Shown: in pieces, positions 33,545-45,685 of the stretch
How the letters are laid out: the number at the start of each line of letters is the position of its first letter
How positions within the stretch are numbered: the first letter of the stretch is position 1
Source: Gymnothorax reevesii
Lineage: Eukaryota; Chordata; Actinopteri; Anguilliformes; Muraenidae
Reading direction: 5' to 3'
DNA length: 64,000 nucleotides
NCBI GenBank assembly: GCA_029721435.1
Contig: CM056576.1
Span: 110,464,666 to 110,528,665 of the forward strand
Notes under the pieces: model-generated
The model's database searches: none
Seen by the model: only the letters and a program-made list of their open reading frames with translations
What the model was told of the DNA's origin: nothing
Made by a program: the position numbers and the translations under genes

Positions 33545-33653
33545 AAATCTGAAATGGTTAAAATTTAAAACCCTAAACATTTGAGATTTCCATTTATTTT
33601 GGTTCTAACAAATTACATGTGCATACAACATTGAACTCACCCAAAGTTCTATT
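33545..33653 (+). repeat. Left copy of a direct repeat around the 33656 Tc1 element
   Basis: TGGAAATCTGAAATGG, AAACATTTGAGATTTCCATT and TTTTGGTTCTAACAA here align in order with TGGAAATCTCAAAAG, AAACATTTGAAAATTCCATT and TCCTGATTCCAACAG to the right of the element (35268-35335). Each copy is also a weak inverted repeat (TGGAAATCT...AGATTTCCA). Confidence 0.6.
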
Positions 33654-33655
33654 TA

Positions 33656-35255
33656 CAAAACCCAAAACCAGTGAAGTTGGCACGCTATGTAAATCGTAGA
33701 TAAAAACACAATACAATGATTTGCAAATCCTTTTCAACTTGTATTCAATTGAATACACTGCAAAGACAAGATGTTTAATGTTCAAACTGAGAAACTTTAT
33801 TATTTTTTTTGCAAATAATCGTGAACTTAGAATTTAAAGGCAGCAACACATTGCAAAAAAGTTGGCACAGGGGCCTTTTTACCACTGTGTTACATCGCCT
33901 TTCCTTTTAACGACACTCAGTAAACGTTTGGGAACTGAGGAGACCAATTTTTGAAGCTTTTCAGGTGGAACTCTTTCCCATTCTTGCTTGATGTACAGCT
34001 TAAGTTGTTCAACAGTCCGGGGTCTCCGTTGTCGTATTTTACGCTTCATAATGCGCCACACATTTTCAATGGGAGACAGGCCTGGACTACAGGCAGGCCA
34101 GTACCCGCACTCTTTTACTACGGAGCCATGCTGTTGTAACACGTGCAGAATGTGGCTTGGCATTGTCTTGCTGAAATAAGCAGGGGCGTCCATGAAAAAG
34201 ACGTTACTTGGATGGCAACATATGTTGCTCCAAATCCTGTATGTACCTTTCAGCATTAATGGTGCCTTCACATATGTGTAAGTTGCCCATGCCTTGGGCA
34301 CTAATACACCCCCATACCATCACAGATGCTGGCTTTTGAACTTTGCGCCTATAACAGTCCGAATGGTTCTTTTCCTCTTTGGTCCGGAGGACACGACGTC
34401 CACAGTTTCCAAAAACAATTTGAAATGTGGACTAGTCAGACCACAGAACACTTTTCCACTTTGCATCAGTCCATCTTAGATGAGCTTGGGCCCAGCGAAG
34501 CCGGCGGCGTTTCTGGGTGCTGTTGATAAATGGCTTCCACTTTGCATTGTAAAGTTTTAACTTGCACTTGCAGATGTTGCGACGAACTGTAATTACTGAC
34601 AGTGGTTTTCTGAAGTGTTCCTGAGCCCGTGTGGTGATGTCCTTTACACACCGATGTCGGTTTTTGACGCAGTACCGCCTGAGGGATCGAAGGTCACGGG
34701 CATTCAATGTTGGTTTTCGGCCTTGTCGCTTACGTGGAGTGATTTCTCCAGATTCTCTGAACCTTTTGACGATATTACGGACCGTAGCTGATCAAATCCC
34801 TAAATTTCTTGCAATAGCTCGTTGAGGAATTTTGTTTTTAAACTGTTCAACAATCAGCTCACGCATTTGATCACTAAGTGGTGACCCTCGCCCCATCCTT
34901 CTTTGTGAATGACTGAGCATTTCAGGGAAGCTGCTTTTATACCCAATCATGGCATCCACCTGTTCCCATTTAGCCCGTTCAGTGGGATGTTCCAAATAAG
35001 TGTTTGATGAGCATTCCTCAACTCTCTCACTTGCTTGCTACTTGTGCCAGCTTTTTTGAAACATGCTGCGGGCATCAAATTCCAAATGAGCTAATATTTG
35101 CAAAAAATTACAACGTTTACCTGTTCGAACATTAAGTAACTTGTGTTTGCAGTGTATTCAATTGAATATAAGTTGAAAAGGATTTTTCAAATCATTGTAT
35201 TCTGTTTTAATTTACAATTTACACAACGTGCCAACTTCACTGGTTTTGGGTTTAG
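33656..35255 (-). mobile_element. Near-complete Tc1-like element, 1600 bp, long terminal repeats, transposase with stops
   Basis: The ends match (CAAAACCCAAAACCAGTGAA against TTCACTGGTTTTGGGTTTAG) and TA flanks both sides (33654-33655, 35256-35257). Similarity between ends extends about 150 bp inward (TGTATTCAATTGAATA at both). The minus-strand transposase reads GRGSPLSDQMRELIVEQFKN, IPQRAIARNLGI, a TGA, RKRQGRKPTLNARDLRSLRR, AKWKSVLWSD then a TAG replacing the Glu of the usual SDES; then SVMVWGCISAQGMGNLHICE and FQQDNAKPHS. A frameshift follows, then SPGLSPIENVWRIMKRKIRQ. The defects are two stops and a frameshift in the C-terminal half, so it is a young but dead copy. Confidence 0.93.
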
Positions 35256-35257
35256 TA

Positions 35258-35335
35258 CAATCAATTAATGGAAATCTCAAAAGTTTAAGAAAAATAAACA
35301 TTTGAAAATTCCATTAATCCTGATTCCAACAGCAT
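35258..35335 (+). repeat. Right copy of the direct repeat around the 33656 Tc1 element
   Basis: Partner of the left copy at 33545-33653. The two copies differ at many positions, so the duplication is older than a target-site duplication made by this Tc1 insertion would be. Confidence 0.55.
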
Positions 35336-37088
35336 AAAATGTCTCATCCCAAATCTAATTCATCATTTTTTGTCAGGCAGCTTCATTGCACAGTTGACAC
35401 CTGTGAAGGGTGTACCCCTCATGTGTGCCCAAAATGGATATACTGATATACTGCAGGAAAAAATAAGAAATAGAGGGTCTAAAAAGATTCCCAATACCAC
35501 TCTTGAATAAATTCCACGCTAAAAGCTTTTATATTTTTTAGCTTTTATGGTGCACATGGTGCCCATTATTAGAGGCTGGACTGAAGTGGAGCCTGAATTG
35601 TGTATACAATCAAATGTATGATGGAGAGGCCTGTTTGGGCACAAATATTTGAGCTGTAACCTTTTCCTTGTACATGCTGTTGGCTCTTAGTATGTGTTTT
35701 AAAGTTAAGTCCATGAGTGACTAAGAAACAATAAAGATGAAGGTAAAGTGAAGATTTTTTTTTTTTTTACTTTATCTTTCAAGGAAAAAAAATGAAGAAT
35801 ATTTTTCAAAACCCAGGGGGAACCCTGTAAAAGTATTTATCCAACAGCAGCTTAACTGTGCCTGGGTTTCTTATTGACAAAATGGTTAAATGTACACACA
35901 ATTTAACTCTTATTATTATTGACTAACTGGTTAAATGCGTACACACAATTCTAATGAGCTCACTAGGCTATTTGATTGATTCTTATCTCATGATAACACA
36001 ACAATAGCTCTAAGTTTTTTTATCCTTCTTTCACACAGCTACAGCTGGGCCGATAGTTTAGCTCCAATTCAACATCACATGTCATTATTAAGGCATACTG
36101 ACCTCCCAACTCATACCAAAAGACCATTCATGGAGAAATTGCACAGAACTGCACAGAAGTCAAGATATTCCTGTTCATGTGTAGCTTCTGTCCTTCCAGT
36201 GATGCATCCACTTGTGGAGGCAGACCCCTCTGATAGCTGTTTGAGTGGCTACCGCTCAGAGGAGCAACAACCCTTTCCCACCCTATTCAAGCTACAGTGC
36301 AGGGGAAGCCTGGATATAGCTGGTATTCTTATCCCCCAGGTCTTGTCTCTGGGTTGCCTGATAATCACGACTGCTGAGGATGACTCCCTTTTCTGTGCCT
36401 TGGGGTTGGTTACCACCTACGTCCTGGGCCAGTTCAGCAGTTCTTCTCTAGAGTAGCAGCTAAGCCCTACCTGTTTCCTGCGTCCGTGCTGCAATTGTTG
36501 TTCAGGCTGACCTCCTGCCAAACTTTCAGTCCTCCCTCTCCATTTAGTTCACCATATGCACACTTACAGGTTGCCAGCATCAATTATTGTAACCTTCTTT
36601 TTTACTTTGTCTCTTGTGATGTGCTCTGATTAGATCTGGTGGTCTCCTCATGCGCATGTGTTAATGATAGGTATTTCTTAATAATTCTTAATAATTTGCG
36701 CCACTTTACAGCTATAGACTACACCTGGGCCGTCCCTCAAAGCCTAGGCTGCAGCCTTAATAGGTTGCATTTCTAGGCGGCAACATCATCGCAGGCTGTT
36801 CCACTGAGTGGGTGCCTTCGAATACAGCTGATAAATGCAGCCGTCATATTGCCTCATATCAGACGGAATTGTCAGCTCATTTATATTCCGTTTCCATGTT
36901 AAAGAGAAACTAAAAAGGGTTTGAAGTTTCAATATTTTTGTGTTGAAGTGGTAGATTAAATCATTTTTGAAAAATCAACTTGAGAGATTTGTGTGTGAAT
37001 ACGTTTTTAGATGCACTTTGTGTCTGCGCCCACATTGTCAGAAATCCGAAAAGCGCTATAGTTAAAGAGAACACCTGACAACATTCTG
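35336..37088. other. No gene recognised
   Basis: The plus ORF 36079-36456 (125 codons, CLSGYRSEEQQPFPTLFKLQ) lies in a G+C-richer patch and is unassigned. It may be a LINE relic. Confidence 0.35.
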
Positions 37089-38351
37089 AGGCCATGTACA
37101 CGCGTAGCCGGGTATTTTTAAAAACGAATATTTCCCCCCCTCCGTTTATAAAAAACAAGTAGATCAGAAGGATCTAATAGCTGCGACCTCGCCTAGCATC
37201 CGTCGCGAGGCCTAGTGTCCATGACTGGTGGTTTCTTGTACAAGTGTGATGTCGAAATTGGCAAATGACCTTGAAAATCAATAGGGGACCCTTCCTCTGT
37301 ACCAAGAAGCTTGTTCTAAGATGTAGTCATCCATCAAGTTAAAGTGGAGTTACGGTGCGAAAACTGTGAAATCGGGGCAAAATCGACACTTTTTTGACCG
37401 ATGTGACCTTGGGATTCGACAGATGACCTTGAAAATCCAGAGGGAACCCCTCCTCTATACCAAGAAGCTTGTTGTAAGATTTCATAGCCATTCATTGAAT
37501 TAAACTTGAGGTACTGTGCGAAAACCGTCAAATCGGGCAAAATTGACACTTTTTTTACCTTTGTGACCTTGGGATTTGACGTATGACCTGTATGCCTAGA
37601 AGCTATTTCCAAAATTTCATACGATCCATGAATTCTAACTGGAGTTACAGCGCGAAAACCTGAAAACAAGGTCGTGACCTCTGTGAACTTGACCTTTGAC
37701 CTTTGACCTCAACCTTGTGCATGGACATCACTTTGGTGAAGGTCAATAACTCCTGAAAATTTCATAATGATACAACGACAGGAACATGGTGAAAAAGGTG
37801 TCACAGACTGACGGACGGACGGACAGATATACAGACAGACAGACAGACAGAAGCGTTCATAGAGCTGCTTGGTCACAGCTAAAAATTTACCCACACATAA
37901 CCGAACATCTGCGTTTTCAATAAGCCTCCAAATCTGCAGATGGCATTATTTCCCCAAATCCTACCCAATGGTAATGATCTGGTAAATCACCGTCCGCAAT
38001 GTATAAAGTGCCTGCACAATAATTAACGCTATCGCAGCTTTCAAGGCACTACTCCGATCCATTACTCTTTGTCCATGCTTCTGCTCTGGCTTCTGCAGTA
38101 AATAAAGGTCGCACGTTTGACGTCAGAGCAGATTTGTTGTCATTTTGGCGCAGGTTGTGACGTTTGAAAACCCAAAACTCCGGTTATCTCTGTCTACATG
38201 CAAATGCATAAACAAAGTTTTCAAAAATCTTCACTTTGCCCAGAGTTTTTTTACACATTCATTTTTGATGCGTTGTCATGTGGATGACAGGTCAAAACGT
38301 CGGAAAATATCTTCGATTTAGTAGATACCCGGCTACGTGTGGACAAGGTCT
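37089..38351. mobile_element. hAT-like MITE, 1.26 kb, with internal insertion
   Basis: The left end AGGCCATGTACACGCGTAGC continuing CGGGTAT is inverted at the right as ATACCCGGCTACGTGTGGAC then AAGGTCT. The body has TTTTTAAAAACGAATATTTC on the left and the counterpart GTCGGAAAATATCTTCG on the right. Such ends are common in fish non-autonomous hAT elements. No clean 8-bp target duplication is visible (ACATTCTG against GAGACTCA). The tandem repeat at 37205-37880 lies within it. Confidence 0.65.
37205..37880. repeat. 159-bp tandem repeat with TGACCT motifs and a GACG/GACA microsatellite
   Basis: ATGACCTTGAAAATC recurs near 37264 and 37423, with a third diverged unit from about 37578. Each is followed by CCTCT(G/A)TACCAAGAAGCTTGT and GTGCGAAAAC. 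After the units come GACCTTTGACCTTTGACC (37691-37710), GGTGAAGGTCAATAACTCCTG and a GACG/GACA run at 37808-37852. The order resembles a repeat that I know to be common in fish and other aquatic animals. Confidence 0.75.
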
Positions 38352-40599
38352 GAGACTCAGTTGCACTGTTTGCACTAGCTTTACAGTGAACAAGTAAGCC
38401 TAAGTGCTACATACAGTGACTGAACTGTTGGCTAAAATCAAGCCATAATTAGATTGTTCACGTAGTGTCTTTGTCTTTTCCTCACAAAAAATCAATAGCA
38501 ACAAAAGCTGGAAAGTACATTGATTTTTTTAATGCAAAATAAGTTTTGTGTTGCCGCTGTGCCAACTCGAGTCAGAGTCAGAAGTAGAGGCTGTGTTCAA
38601 ATTTCGGGATGATGCTATATATTTACACAAGTACGAGGACATACAGAGAGGTAGAGAGAACAAATTATAACAAATGTTAGCCCGTGAAAAACTAAATAAT
38701 TAAAGCTGTTTCGAGCAAAGACTGTGTATTAGCCTAATGTTTAAGAATAGCATAAGTCAAGCATAAGTCACTAAATTATGACAAACCATTGAGGATAAGA
38801 AACGGCAATCACAGCAAATGCAAATGAGCTTGCTAGCTAGCTAACTTACCCCTATATAAACAAAACAAATAAGTTTTTTGGCATTATTTCATGCGCATGC
38901 AAATGAGCTAGCTCACGAAAATATGCAGTTTAGAATATGGGGACTCACCAGTAGCCTCTCTGCACTGTCTTAAAATATGGCATCTGAGCAGATTTAATTT
39001 AAAATTGCTCTGAGTTCTGCACATCGTCATGTCTCCAGTTTTATAGTCAGCCAGCTATATTCGGTAAATCCTCTACAGCATTGACTGACAGATGTAATAT
39101 GAATTTCATGGCTTTTAGGTTTTCGATGTTTCTGCGGGTTATTAGTAATACTACTTGTTTCAGTGATTGGCACAGTTAGAGAGATCTCACACCGACATTG
39201 ATAGTGAGATTTTTGACTGTGTTCCTTGTACAGTCTCTAACTACTCAAAATCAAGGCATTTTATGTTAGTTGAATAAAATGTATTAAAAGCAAATCCAAA
39301 TCCGAAGCTTTAGCTCAGATATTTCACATGGAACATACACACTTGCATATCCATGTCTAATGGAGAGGTGCAATGAGTCTTAGAACGTCACATGCATAAT
39401 GCGGAGGCACTCCTGGAGTGCAAGCCTCCGCCAAGGCAGCACAGTCCAAATCTTGCTGAGTGGGAGCAAAGTTCAGTTTTTGCGTGTCATAGGATTTCAA
39501 GATGGCTGCCATATTGTTTCAGTGATCGTATTCAAAATCAAAAGGGTCCATCCCTGATGTAATAGTGACCCACCCACAAAATTTCAGTGATTCATTACTT
39601 TTTGAGTTATGTTGTTCACAAACGAACAAACAAACGGTACCGATCACATAACCTATTGCCACACTTCATTGGTGGAGGTAATTAATACGTAATTAGCTTT
39701 TCAAAAATTAGGGAAATTGCATTGCAGCTGGGCTGGCTTTTGATTTTCTTTTTTGAACACAAATAGGATGATTGAGCTTGGTTACAAATGTATTCACGGA
39801 ATGAGAAATATAAAGTACCTAAAATTGCCAAAACTGTGAAAAAGTCATGTATGTTTTAGTTCCTTTTTTTTTTTTTACAATTCTCAGGAATGGCTAGTAT
39901 TTCCTCAGTTTATCTTTATGGAATGTCACATACAAGTTTGAGGTGTACCCCTCACCTACATCACTGCTGTACTATATTTAAAAATGTACATCAATGTTAT
40001 TTGATGCTTTCACTTGAGAATTCAATTGTGTCTTTAAAATTCATGCTTTTTTCAAATCTGGTGACTGCAAGAGTCCAATAAAGTTGGTGCAGGGGTAATT
40101 TCCCCGAAAAAAATTCACATACGGAAACATGTATTTTACAAGTGTAAGTTTATGTGTAAAACACGTCATACTCACGTTTTTATTTATAAAGTGGGAACTA
40201 AAAAAACATGACTAACACTTCATGTGTAAGTTATGGTATACGTTCAACACCAGTTTTTCCAAAGATTTTTCCTCGAAGTCACTAAAGGCATACATTTTTT
40301 TTTTTACATTTATTTCACTGGGAAATCCCAATGAGAACATCTCTCTTTTTCGGGAATGGGCTGTGAGAAATTCTTGATAGGATAGATGCAGTAGAAAAAG
40401 TCTGAATTCAAGCCCCACCGAGGGTTGAACAAGCCACTCTTTGCTTATTAGTAAAGCAACCCACCACTACCCCACTGTGTACGTGAGCAACATTTGGGCA
40501 AATTTATAAGGAGTAAATTACGACAAGTCAAAGTCGGGGAAAAGGTCTGTTGTTTACTCGAGTGTGGCTTGCATTTAAATATGACTGCTTTGTGTAATC
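38352..40599. other. No gene recognised apart from the repeat at 39405
   Basis: Unique A+T-rich DNA with scattered GCTAGCTAGC words (38829). No supported gene. Confidence 0.4.
39405..39680. repeat. Dispersed repeat with GCGGAGGCACTCCTGGAGTG
   Basis: The left end GCAAGCCTCCGCCAAGGCAG and the right end CATTGGTGGAGGTAATTAAT bracket a body with ATTTCAGTGATTCATTACTT and AACAAACAAACGGTACCGATC. The inverted CCTCCGCC/GGTGGAGG ends and the conserved body are those of a widespread fish repeat. It does not code. Confidence 0.5.
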
Positions 40600-41840
40600 A
40601 TTGTGTTTCACATGAATGGTTTGGACAGTGCACCATTTCAAGAGGCCACCAAGACTTATGATCAGAGCAGGGCTTATGACATCATTTGCTTGGATTTTCA
40701 AAAAGCATTTTATTCAGTGCCGCATGAGAAACTAATTTTTAAAATGAGCTCCATTGGAGTTACAGGAGGTATTCTGGAGTTGATTCAAAACTAGTTACAG
40801 GACAGGACACAAAGAGTCGTGGTCTGTGGAATCTCACCTGAACTTGGTATGGTGGGGAGTGGCGTCCCTCAGGGATCGGTGTTGGGAGCCCTCCTGTTCC
40901 TCATCTACATTAATGACCTTGATAGAAAATATTGAGAGCAAATTGGTTAAATTTACAGATAATTCTAAATGGGGAGGTTTGGCAAATAGTTTAGAGTCCA
41001 CTATAGTGATTCAAGATGATTTGGATAGAACTCAGAATTGGGGAGAAATGTGGCAAACGAAATTTAATGTAGCAATATCTTGTACATGTAGGTAATAAAA
41101 ACATTAGACAGGATTACTTCATGGGAGGTTTAAAACTGGAATGTGCTCCTTCTGAAAAAGATCTGGGAGCGATTGTAAACCAAACCCTCACAGGTTCTAG
41201 CCATTGTGCCATAGCAGTTAAAAAAGCCAATCAGATGCTGGGATACATTGTCAAAAGTATTGAGCAGAAATCCAAGGAGGTTATACTTCTCTTGTGCAAC
41301 ACAATCATCAGACCACATCTGGAGTATTGTGTACAGTTCTGGGGAGCATACTTTAAGAAAGTTACAGTGGCTCTAAAAGTTCAGAGTAGAGCCACTAAGC
41401 TAATTCCAGGAATAACAAATGAAAGCTATGAGAAGAGGCTGAAGATCCTTAATCTCTTTAGGCTTAGGAAAAGGGGACTTAGAGGTGATCTGATTGAGGT
41501 CTTTAAATATGTTAAAGGGATTAACAAAGTGAATTATGGAAGATTCCTTCGGTAAAGTTTTGTAAGTAAAACTCAGGGTCACAAATGGAAGTCGATCAAG
41601 GGTAAATTTAGCACTGATATTAGGAAATATTTTTCACCCAAAGAGTAATTTTGATGTGGAATAGCTTGCCTGGCCATATTATTGAGGCAGAAACCTTGGG
41701 AATTTTCAAGAGCAGGCTTGACTTAAAGCTAGATACCATTGAGTCATTCAGTATTTGAAGGGATATATTCACAATAGTATAAAGAAACTAGCGAGTCTAG
41801 TTGGGCTGCACGGCCTGTTCTCACCACTCATGTTATGTTA
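40600..41840 (+). mobile_element. CR1-like LINE, 5'-truncated (reverse transcriptase to 3' end)
   Basis: Plus-strand frames in order: YDIICLDFQKAFYSVPHEKL and GVTGGILELIQN (40603-40794); GVPQGSVLGALLFLIYINDL (about 40860-40920, frameshifted); ESKLVKFTDNSKWGG, in which the catalytic FADD is FTDN; EKDLGAIVNQTLTGSSHCAI, KKANQMLGYI, IRPHLEYCVQFWGAY, ATKLIPGITNESYEKRLKIL and RLRKRGLRGDLIEVFKYVKG (41121-41555). After a stop comes DIRKYFFTQRV and WNSLPGHIIEAETLG. The 3' end is a short ATGTT repeat (41830-41840). This is the RT and C-terminal region of a CR1/L2-group LINE, dead by frameshifts and lost Asp. Confidence 0.88.
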
Positions 41841-44255
41841 TGTGAAGCTTTTCACACGCTAGTTACAACTACTTTATGTGTATGTGTACATACACATGGA
41901 AGAAATGTGCTAATGTTTGCTGGGTTAGGATTAATAATGATTTGACAAGTTGCAGTTAGGTAATGTGCATCAGGTGATTATAGACAAGTGAGCTAACTGC
42001 GCTATTCTTTTAAAAAGAAGCCTCCAAAAAAGGTGTAACTCAAATTGCCTCAGGTGCCACTGTTCACCTCCCATAGCAGCTCCATTAACAAATTCATAAC
42101 AAATTGTGCAATAAACCCAAGTTGCCCTGGGTGGTTGCATTTCACAGATAAAAATACCTTACTAATTATTAGTGAGTCATACCACCATGATTAGAGCAGG
42201 CTTGGCAGTGGCGAACAAACTGCTCACCAGAGAGAAGGGTAATAATGAATGTAGCCCAGACTCCACCCACTGCTGTGTTCAACACGCAATGAAGGACCTC
42301 CCACTTCTGAAGACCACATGGCCACAACAACGAAGCTTCACTCATGTAACCAGGCAACGGAGATTCAGAGTGCTTTCCCGTCCAGGCTGCATGCCAAAAG
42401 ATCAATACTCCAAGCAATCTGAGAAACCTGACCTATAAACAAGAGGCCCGCCGGCCTTTTCAGGTAAAAGTATCTGCCCCCTGCTCCACTTACTTCCTTG
42501 CCAAAGCAAAATGGTGCCTTAACCTCATACTGTGAACACCCATTTGCCCTGCTGAGCTGGAAAAGCTTCTTTTTTTTTCTTTCATTCTCTTTCACTGGGA
42601 AAATAGCATGTATTTGCAAAAATAAATGCAGGTATTTGGGCCCAACTAGTATGATTCGCCACCCAAAAGTTTGTACTCTCTTCATTTTTTTAAAAGCATC
42701 CATGAAAAACTATTTGCAAACACAGATACCACGCCATCCACAGTGTTATGTTGAGTACAAAACTACCAAGTACAATTTGTCACAAATTAAAATATTAAAA
42801 ATCAGGAGAAATGTGGGATTCTATGAAAAAAGTCTCAAGATTCTTCCTCAATAAAATGTATAAACTCAGACAGTCGCTGAATTTTCTTTCAAAAGGAACA
42901 CACTGTAACTAATGTCAAATTGAGAGGTTAACTATATAATTAAGTGAGGCTGCTCAGTCAAGGACTCGTACGCAAAAAATTCTCAGGAGTTCATACGCCT
43001 CACCTCGATCAATATTTGAACAAAGCCACCCATACATGGACTGGGCAGGGGTTAACAGAAACTCAGAGGTGATGAGTTATCCAAGATAGCAACTGTTGGG
43101 GAAGTGAAGTTAGATCTAAATAGGAGCAATTTCTGAAAGCAGCAGTTTGAATTGTCAATGCCCTAGTATTATGCCCATAATACTAAATGTTCAAACTGTA
43201 TATTAAGAGTGGTATCACTATTGTAAAGTCACAAAAATATTCAATATCTCGGTCAAAGATGAGGGTCACTGCCTTAAAAAGTTTGACGAAAACTAACATG
43301 AGAAAAGACTGTAAAAAGAAAGAGAATGTCAAACGGCAGGAACAGTCCAGGGATGAAAATCTGGAATGACCTGATGCAATGTCCAGAGTCTTCCAGAGGC
43401 AGCAACGATTTCACCTCACCTTTTACCTTTCACAGTTGCCATGCCCTTCAGTGCACATCCGTTCGTACATACTACTTAGACTAATGTACGAAAGTTTTAG
43501 GCCTCGGTGCCAAGCATTCTCCTGTGTGCATGCATGCACATTTGCATTATAGGCCATTGCTACAAGTCAATGTAAGGACCTCTGAGTCCATGTTGCTTAG
43601 TCTCATTTCATGGTGCCTTTACTTGTTGCTACTGAAAAATGCCATTGCGAAGTAACATTTCCAAAACTGCACTCCTTATTGCTGCTGTGCCACAGGGGCG
43701 CTAATCGTGCACCAGATGGTCAACTGTGGAATTTCGTCAATCTTCTGCAGAGAATTTTTTAATTTAAGACAGACATTTAAACCATTGAACCCAAATTATA
43801 TTATTTCTTCCAGTGGTTCACACAGAAAGATCAATTCTGGGCTTGGCTACAGCATTATAATTCGGTCCGTCTGCACAGCAACAGGAGGTCTTTGTGCTAG
43901 CTGGCAGGCGACGGTAGAAACAGACTAGGGAACACTCCGTGACAGGCCATTTCTTTCGCTCTGTTTTTGCTAAATTCATTGAAAAACAAATGGCTTTTGG
44001 TGATAACATTGCAAATTTATACCCATGTGTGCAGCTTTGGGCAAAATAAAATTCTGATTAGAGCACTCGTGCACTCTTACGCGTGTATGCATGTGCAAGC
44101 GCACAACAAAGTTTTTAACTCACCGAGGACATAAATCACATTCATGATTGAATATGAACCTTAATCCAACCTCACAAATCCAACCCATATGGAAAAATTT
44201 CCCAATATCAAATGCAGAAAAGAGCATTTAATCATCATTGGACAGGACAAAAAGA
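41841..44255. other. No gene recognised
   Basis: Several frames of 60-118 codons overlap on both strands (42172-42854) without motifs. Confidence 0.4.
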
Positions 44256-44395
44256 TCAAAAAGCAGGTGAGAAAAATGGGGTCCGGCGACTCTTCTTTAG
44301 CAGGAAGTAGATAGGGCCAATGATGAAGTTGGTATAGACTAGAGCAGTTCTCCTCAGCAGGGCAAAGAGCTCCTCAGTGCAGCACTTAACCTTTC
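44256..44395 (-). CDS. Orphan terminal-exon-like ORF with a transmembrane segment, unknown protein
   Basis: Reading the minus strand, a good acceptor (ACATTCAG) at 44396-44398 is followed in one frame by KVKCCTEELFALLRRTALVY, then TNFIIGPIYFLLKKS, then RRTPFFSPAF and TGA at 44256-44258. There is no ATG, so it would be the last exon of a spliced gene. Codon choice looks protein-like (few rare codons), and about 17 hydrophobic residues (TALVYTNFIIGPIYFLL) flanked by basic residues look like a membrane anchor. An ATTAAA motif lies shortly after the stop. I do not recognise the family and found no partner exon. It may be a host exon, a processed relic or chance. Confidence 0.35.
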
Positions 44396-44754
44396 CTGAA
44401 TGTTAAAATGTCATTAGAAATTTAGCATCTGTGTCAGCAATAGACATGAATTTGCATTAATTCAACTCCAAATGCAAAAAAAGTTGGGACAACATGTAAA
44501 ATGAAAACCAGCAGAAATCAATAGGCCTTATGCAGCAACATTCTCTTAAATTTCTTATATTTTCTCTTTCTTTTTTGCTAAGAGAAAAAAAAAGATAAAC
44601 TCCGGATGCACCAAATTCTCTTACTGTACAAATCTGCTCTTACCCAGGTGTGCTGAATGTTGAAATTGGAAGTATGTGGCCAGTTGTTTAAAATTAGCAT
44701 ATATGACACCCACTAAGCACCATATAAGGGCAGGTGACGTGCCGTGTGCAAAGA

Positions 44755-45005
44755 GCAGACCGCTCTGGCAATCTAGTGCGCTTTTACACTAGGTATGATT
44801 GTTCCGTATCTTGCCACAGTACGATTGTCCCCTCTCCACCCTCCCCTCTCCCCCCGCTGGTCTGCTTTCACACTAGTAATATTGTTCTGTACCAAAGTAT
44901 ACACTTGCAAAATTTCGATACAGTGCTTTGCAGTATACACCTAGGTGGTTTTAAATGGGAAACAATTTTAACAGTAGGCACCAATTTATTTTGGGGGGTT
45001 TTATT
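44755..45005 (+). repeat. Pair of diverged direct repeats
   Basis: CTTTTACACTAGGTATGATTGTTCCGT (44780-44806, quoted in part) recurs as CTTTCACACTAGTAATATTG at 44867-44886, with a C-rich block between (CCCTCTCCACCCTCCCC). The order resembles a fish dispersed repeat. It lies just left of the THAP element. Confidence 0.4.
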
Positions 45006-45359
45006 ATTGTGAAGAGGGTTTAGAATAATAATATCAAATATTAATGCCGCAAATGTATACGCTGCGCGTGCCCTAGCAACCCGGTATGTCATCTGTAATA
45101 TGGATTACCATGTATAGCAGCACGAAAATTTGAACTCAAAATTATCTTGACTGAATGCTTGATGTTTTTTCACATCCGAATCTTTCTCTGGGTACCCAAA
45201 CCTCAAGGTAAGCTGAAAATGTTCTGAGTACTTTCAATATTCACCTTATTCCGCGTGTTAACAAGGGCAGTGCCATATTGTTCTGTTTTGTCTTTGAACT
45301 TCCGGTTGAGCAACTCTGTCCATTGCGATAGCACTACCTTGGCACATTAGCAAATCAAG

Positions 45360-45685
45360 ATGTCCAGCATCGGTGGGGGGCTGCCATAACAACTGGAAGA
45401 AAAGATGGCTTTTCTTGGAACAATCCTGTGTTGTCCACGGGAAAACCAGGGCAGAATGTTGTGGGGCACCTTACAACCTACATCTTCCACCATCCAGCGA
45501 TGAGGCCCAGCGTATGTGGCTAAAGGCGCTACACCTAAAGAATCCGCGCAAAAAGCCTTATATCTGTTTGTTTCATTTTGTGGACGGCAGACCATCAGAA
45601 CATCACCCATACCCGAGAAATGGTTGGGATATGTTACTCCTCCAGCGAGAAAGGCTCATCGGATGCTTGTGAGGATCCTAGGTAA
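45360..45685 (+). pseudogene. THAP zinc-finger exon of the candidate transposon
   Basis: ATG at 45360 is followed by a G-run where the frame slips. The next frame reads GCHNNWKKRW, LHLPPSSDEAQRMWLKAL, KNPRKKPYICLFHFVDGRPS and EHHPYP. It slips again near 45610 into EKWLGYVTPPARKAHRML. The N-terminal CHNN, the Trp, C-x2-H (CLFH) and the 'HFVDG.P' tail are those of a THAP domain common in fish THAP-transposase genes. A GTAAGA donor follows at about 45682, so this is probably a first exon. An ORF at 46272-46484 (YSDVSTYPKLRSNKGCTTNN) could be a later exon, weakly supported. Confidence 0.65.

Noticed and set aside
44450..44520. Another Tc1 end (AAAAAAAGTTGGGACAACATG)
   Set aside because: Resembles a terminal repeat of a fish Tc1 family, but no partner end or transposase sequence was found; too short to annotate.
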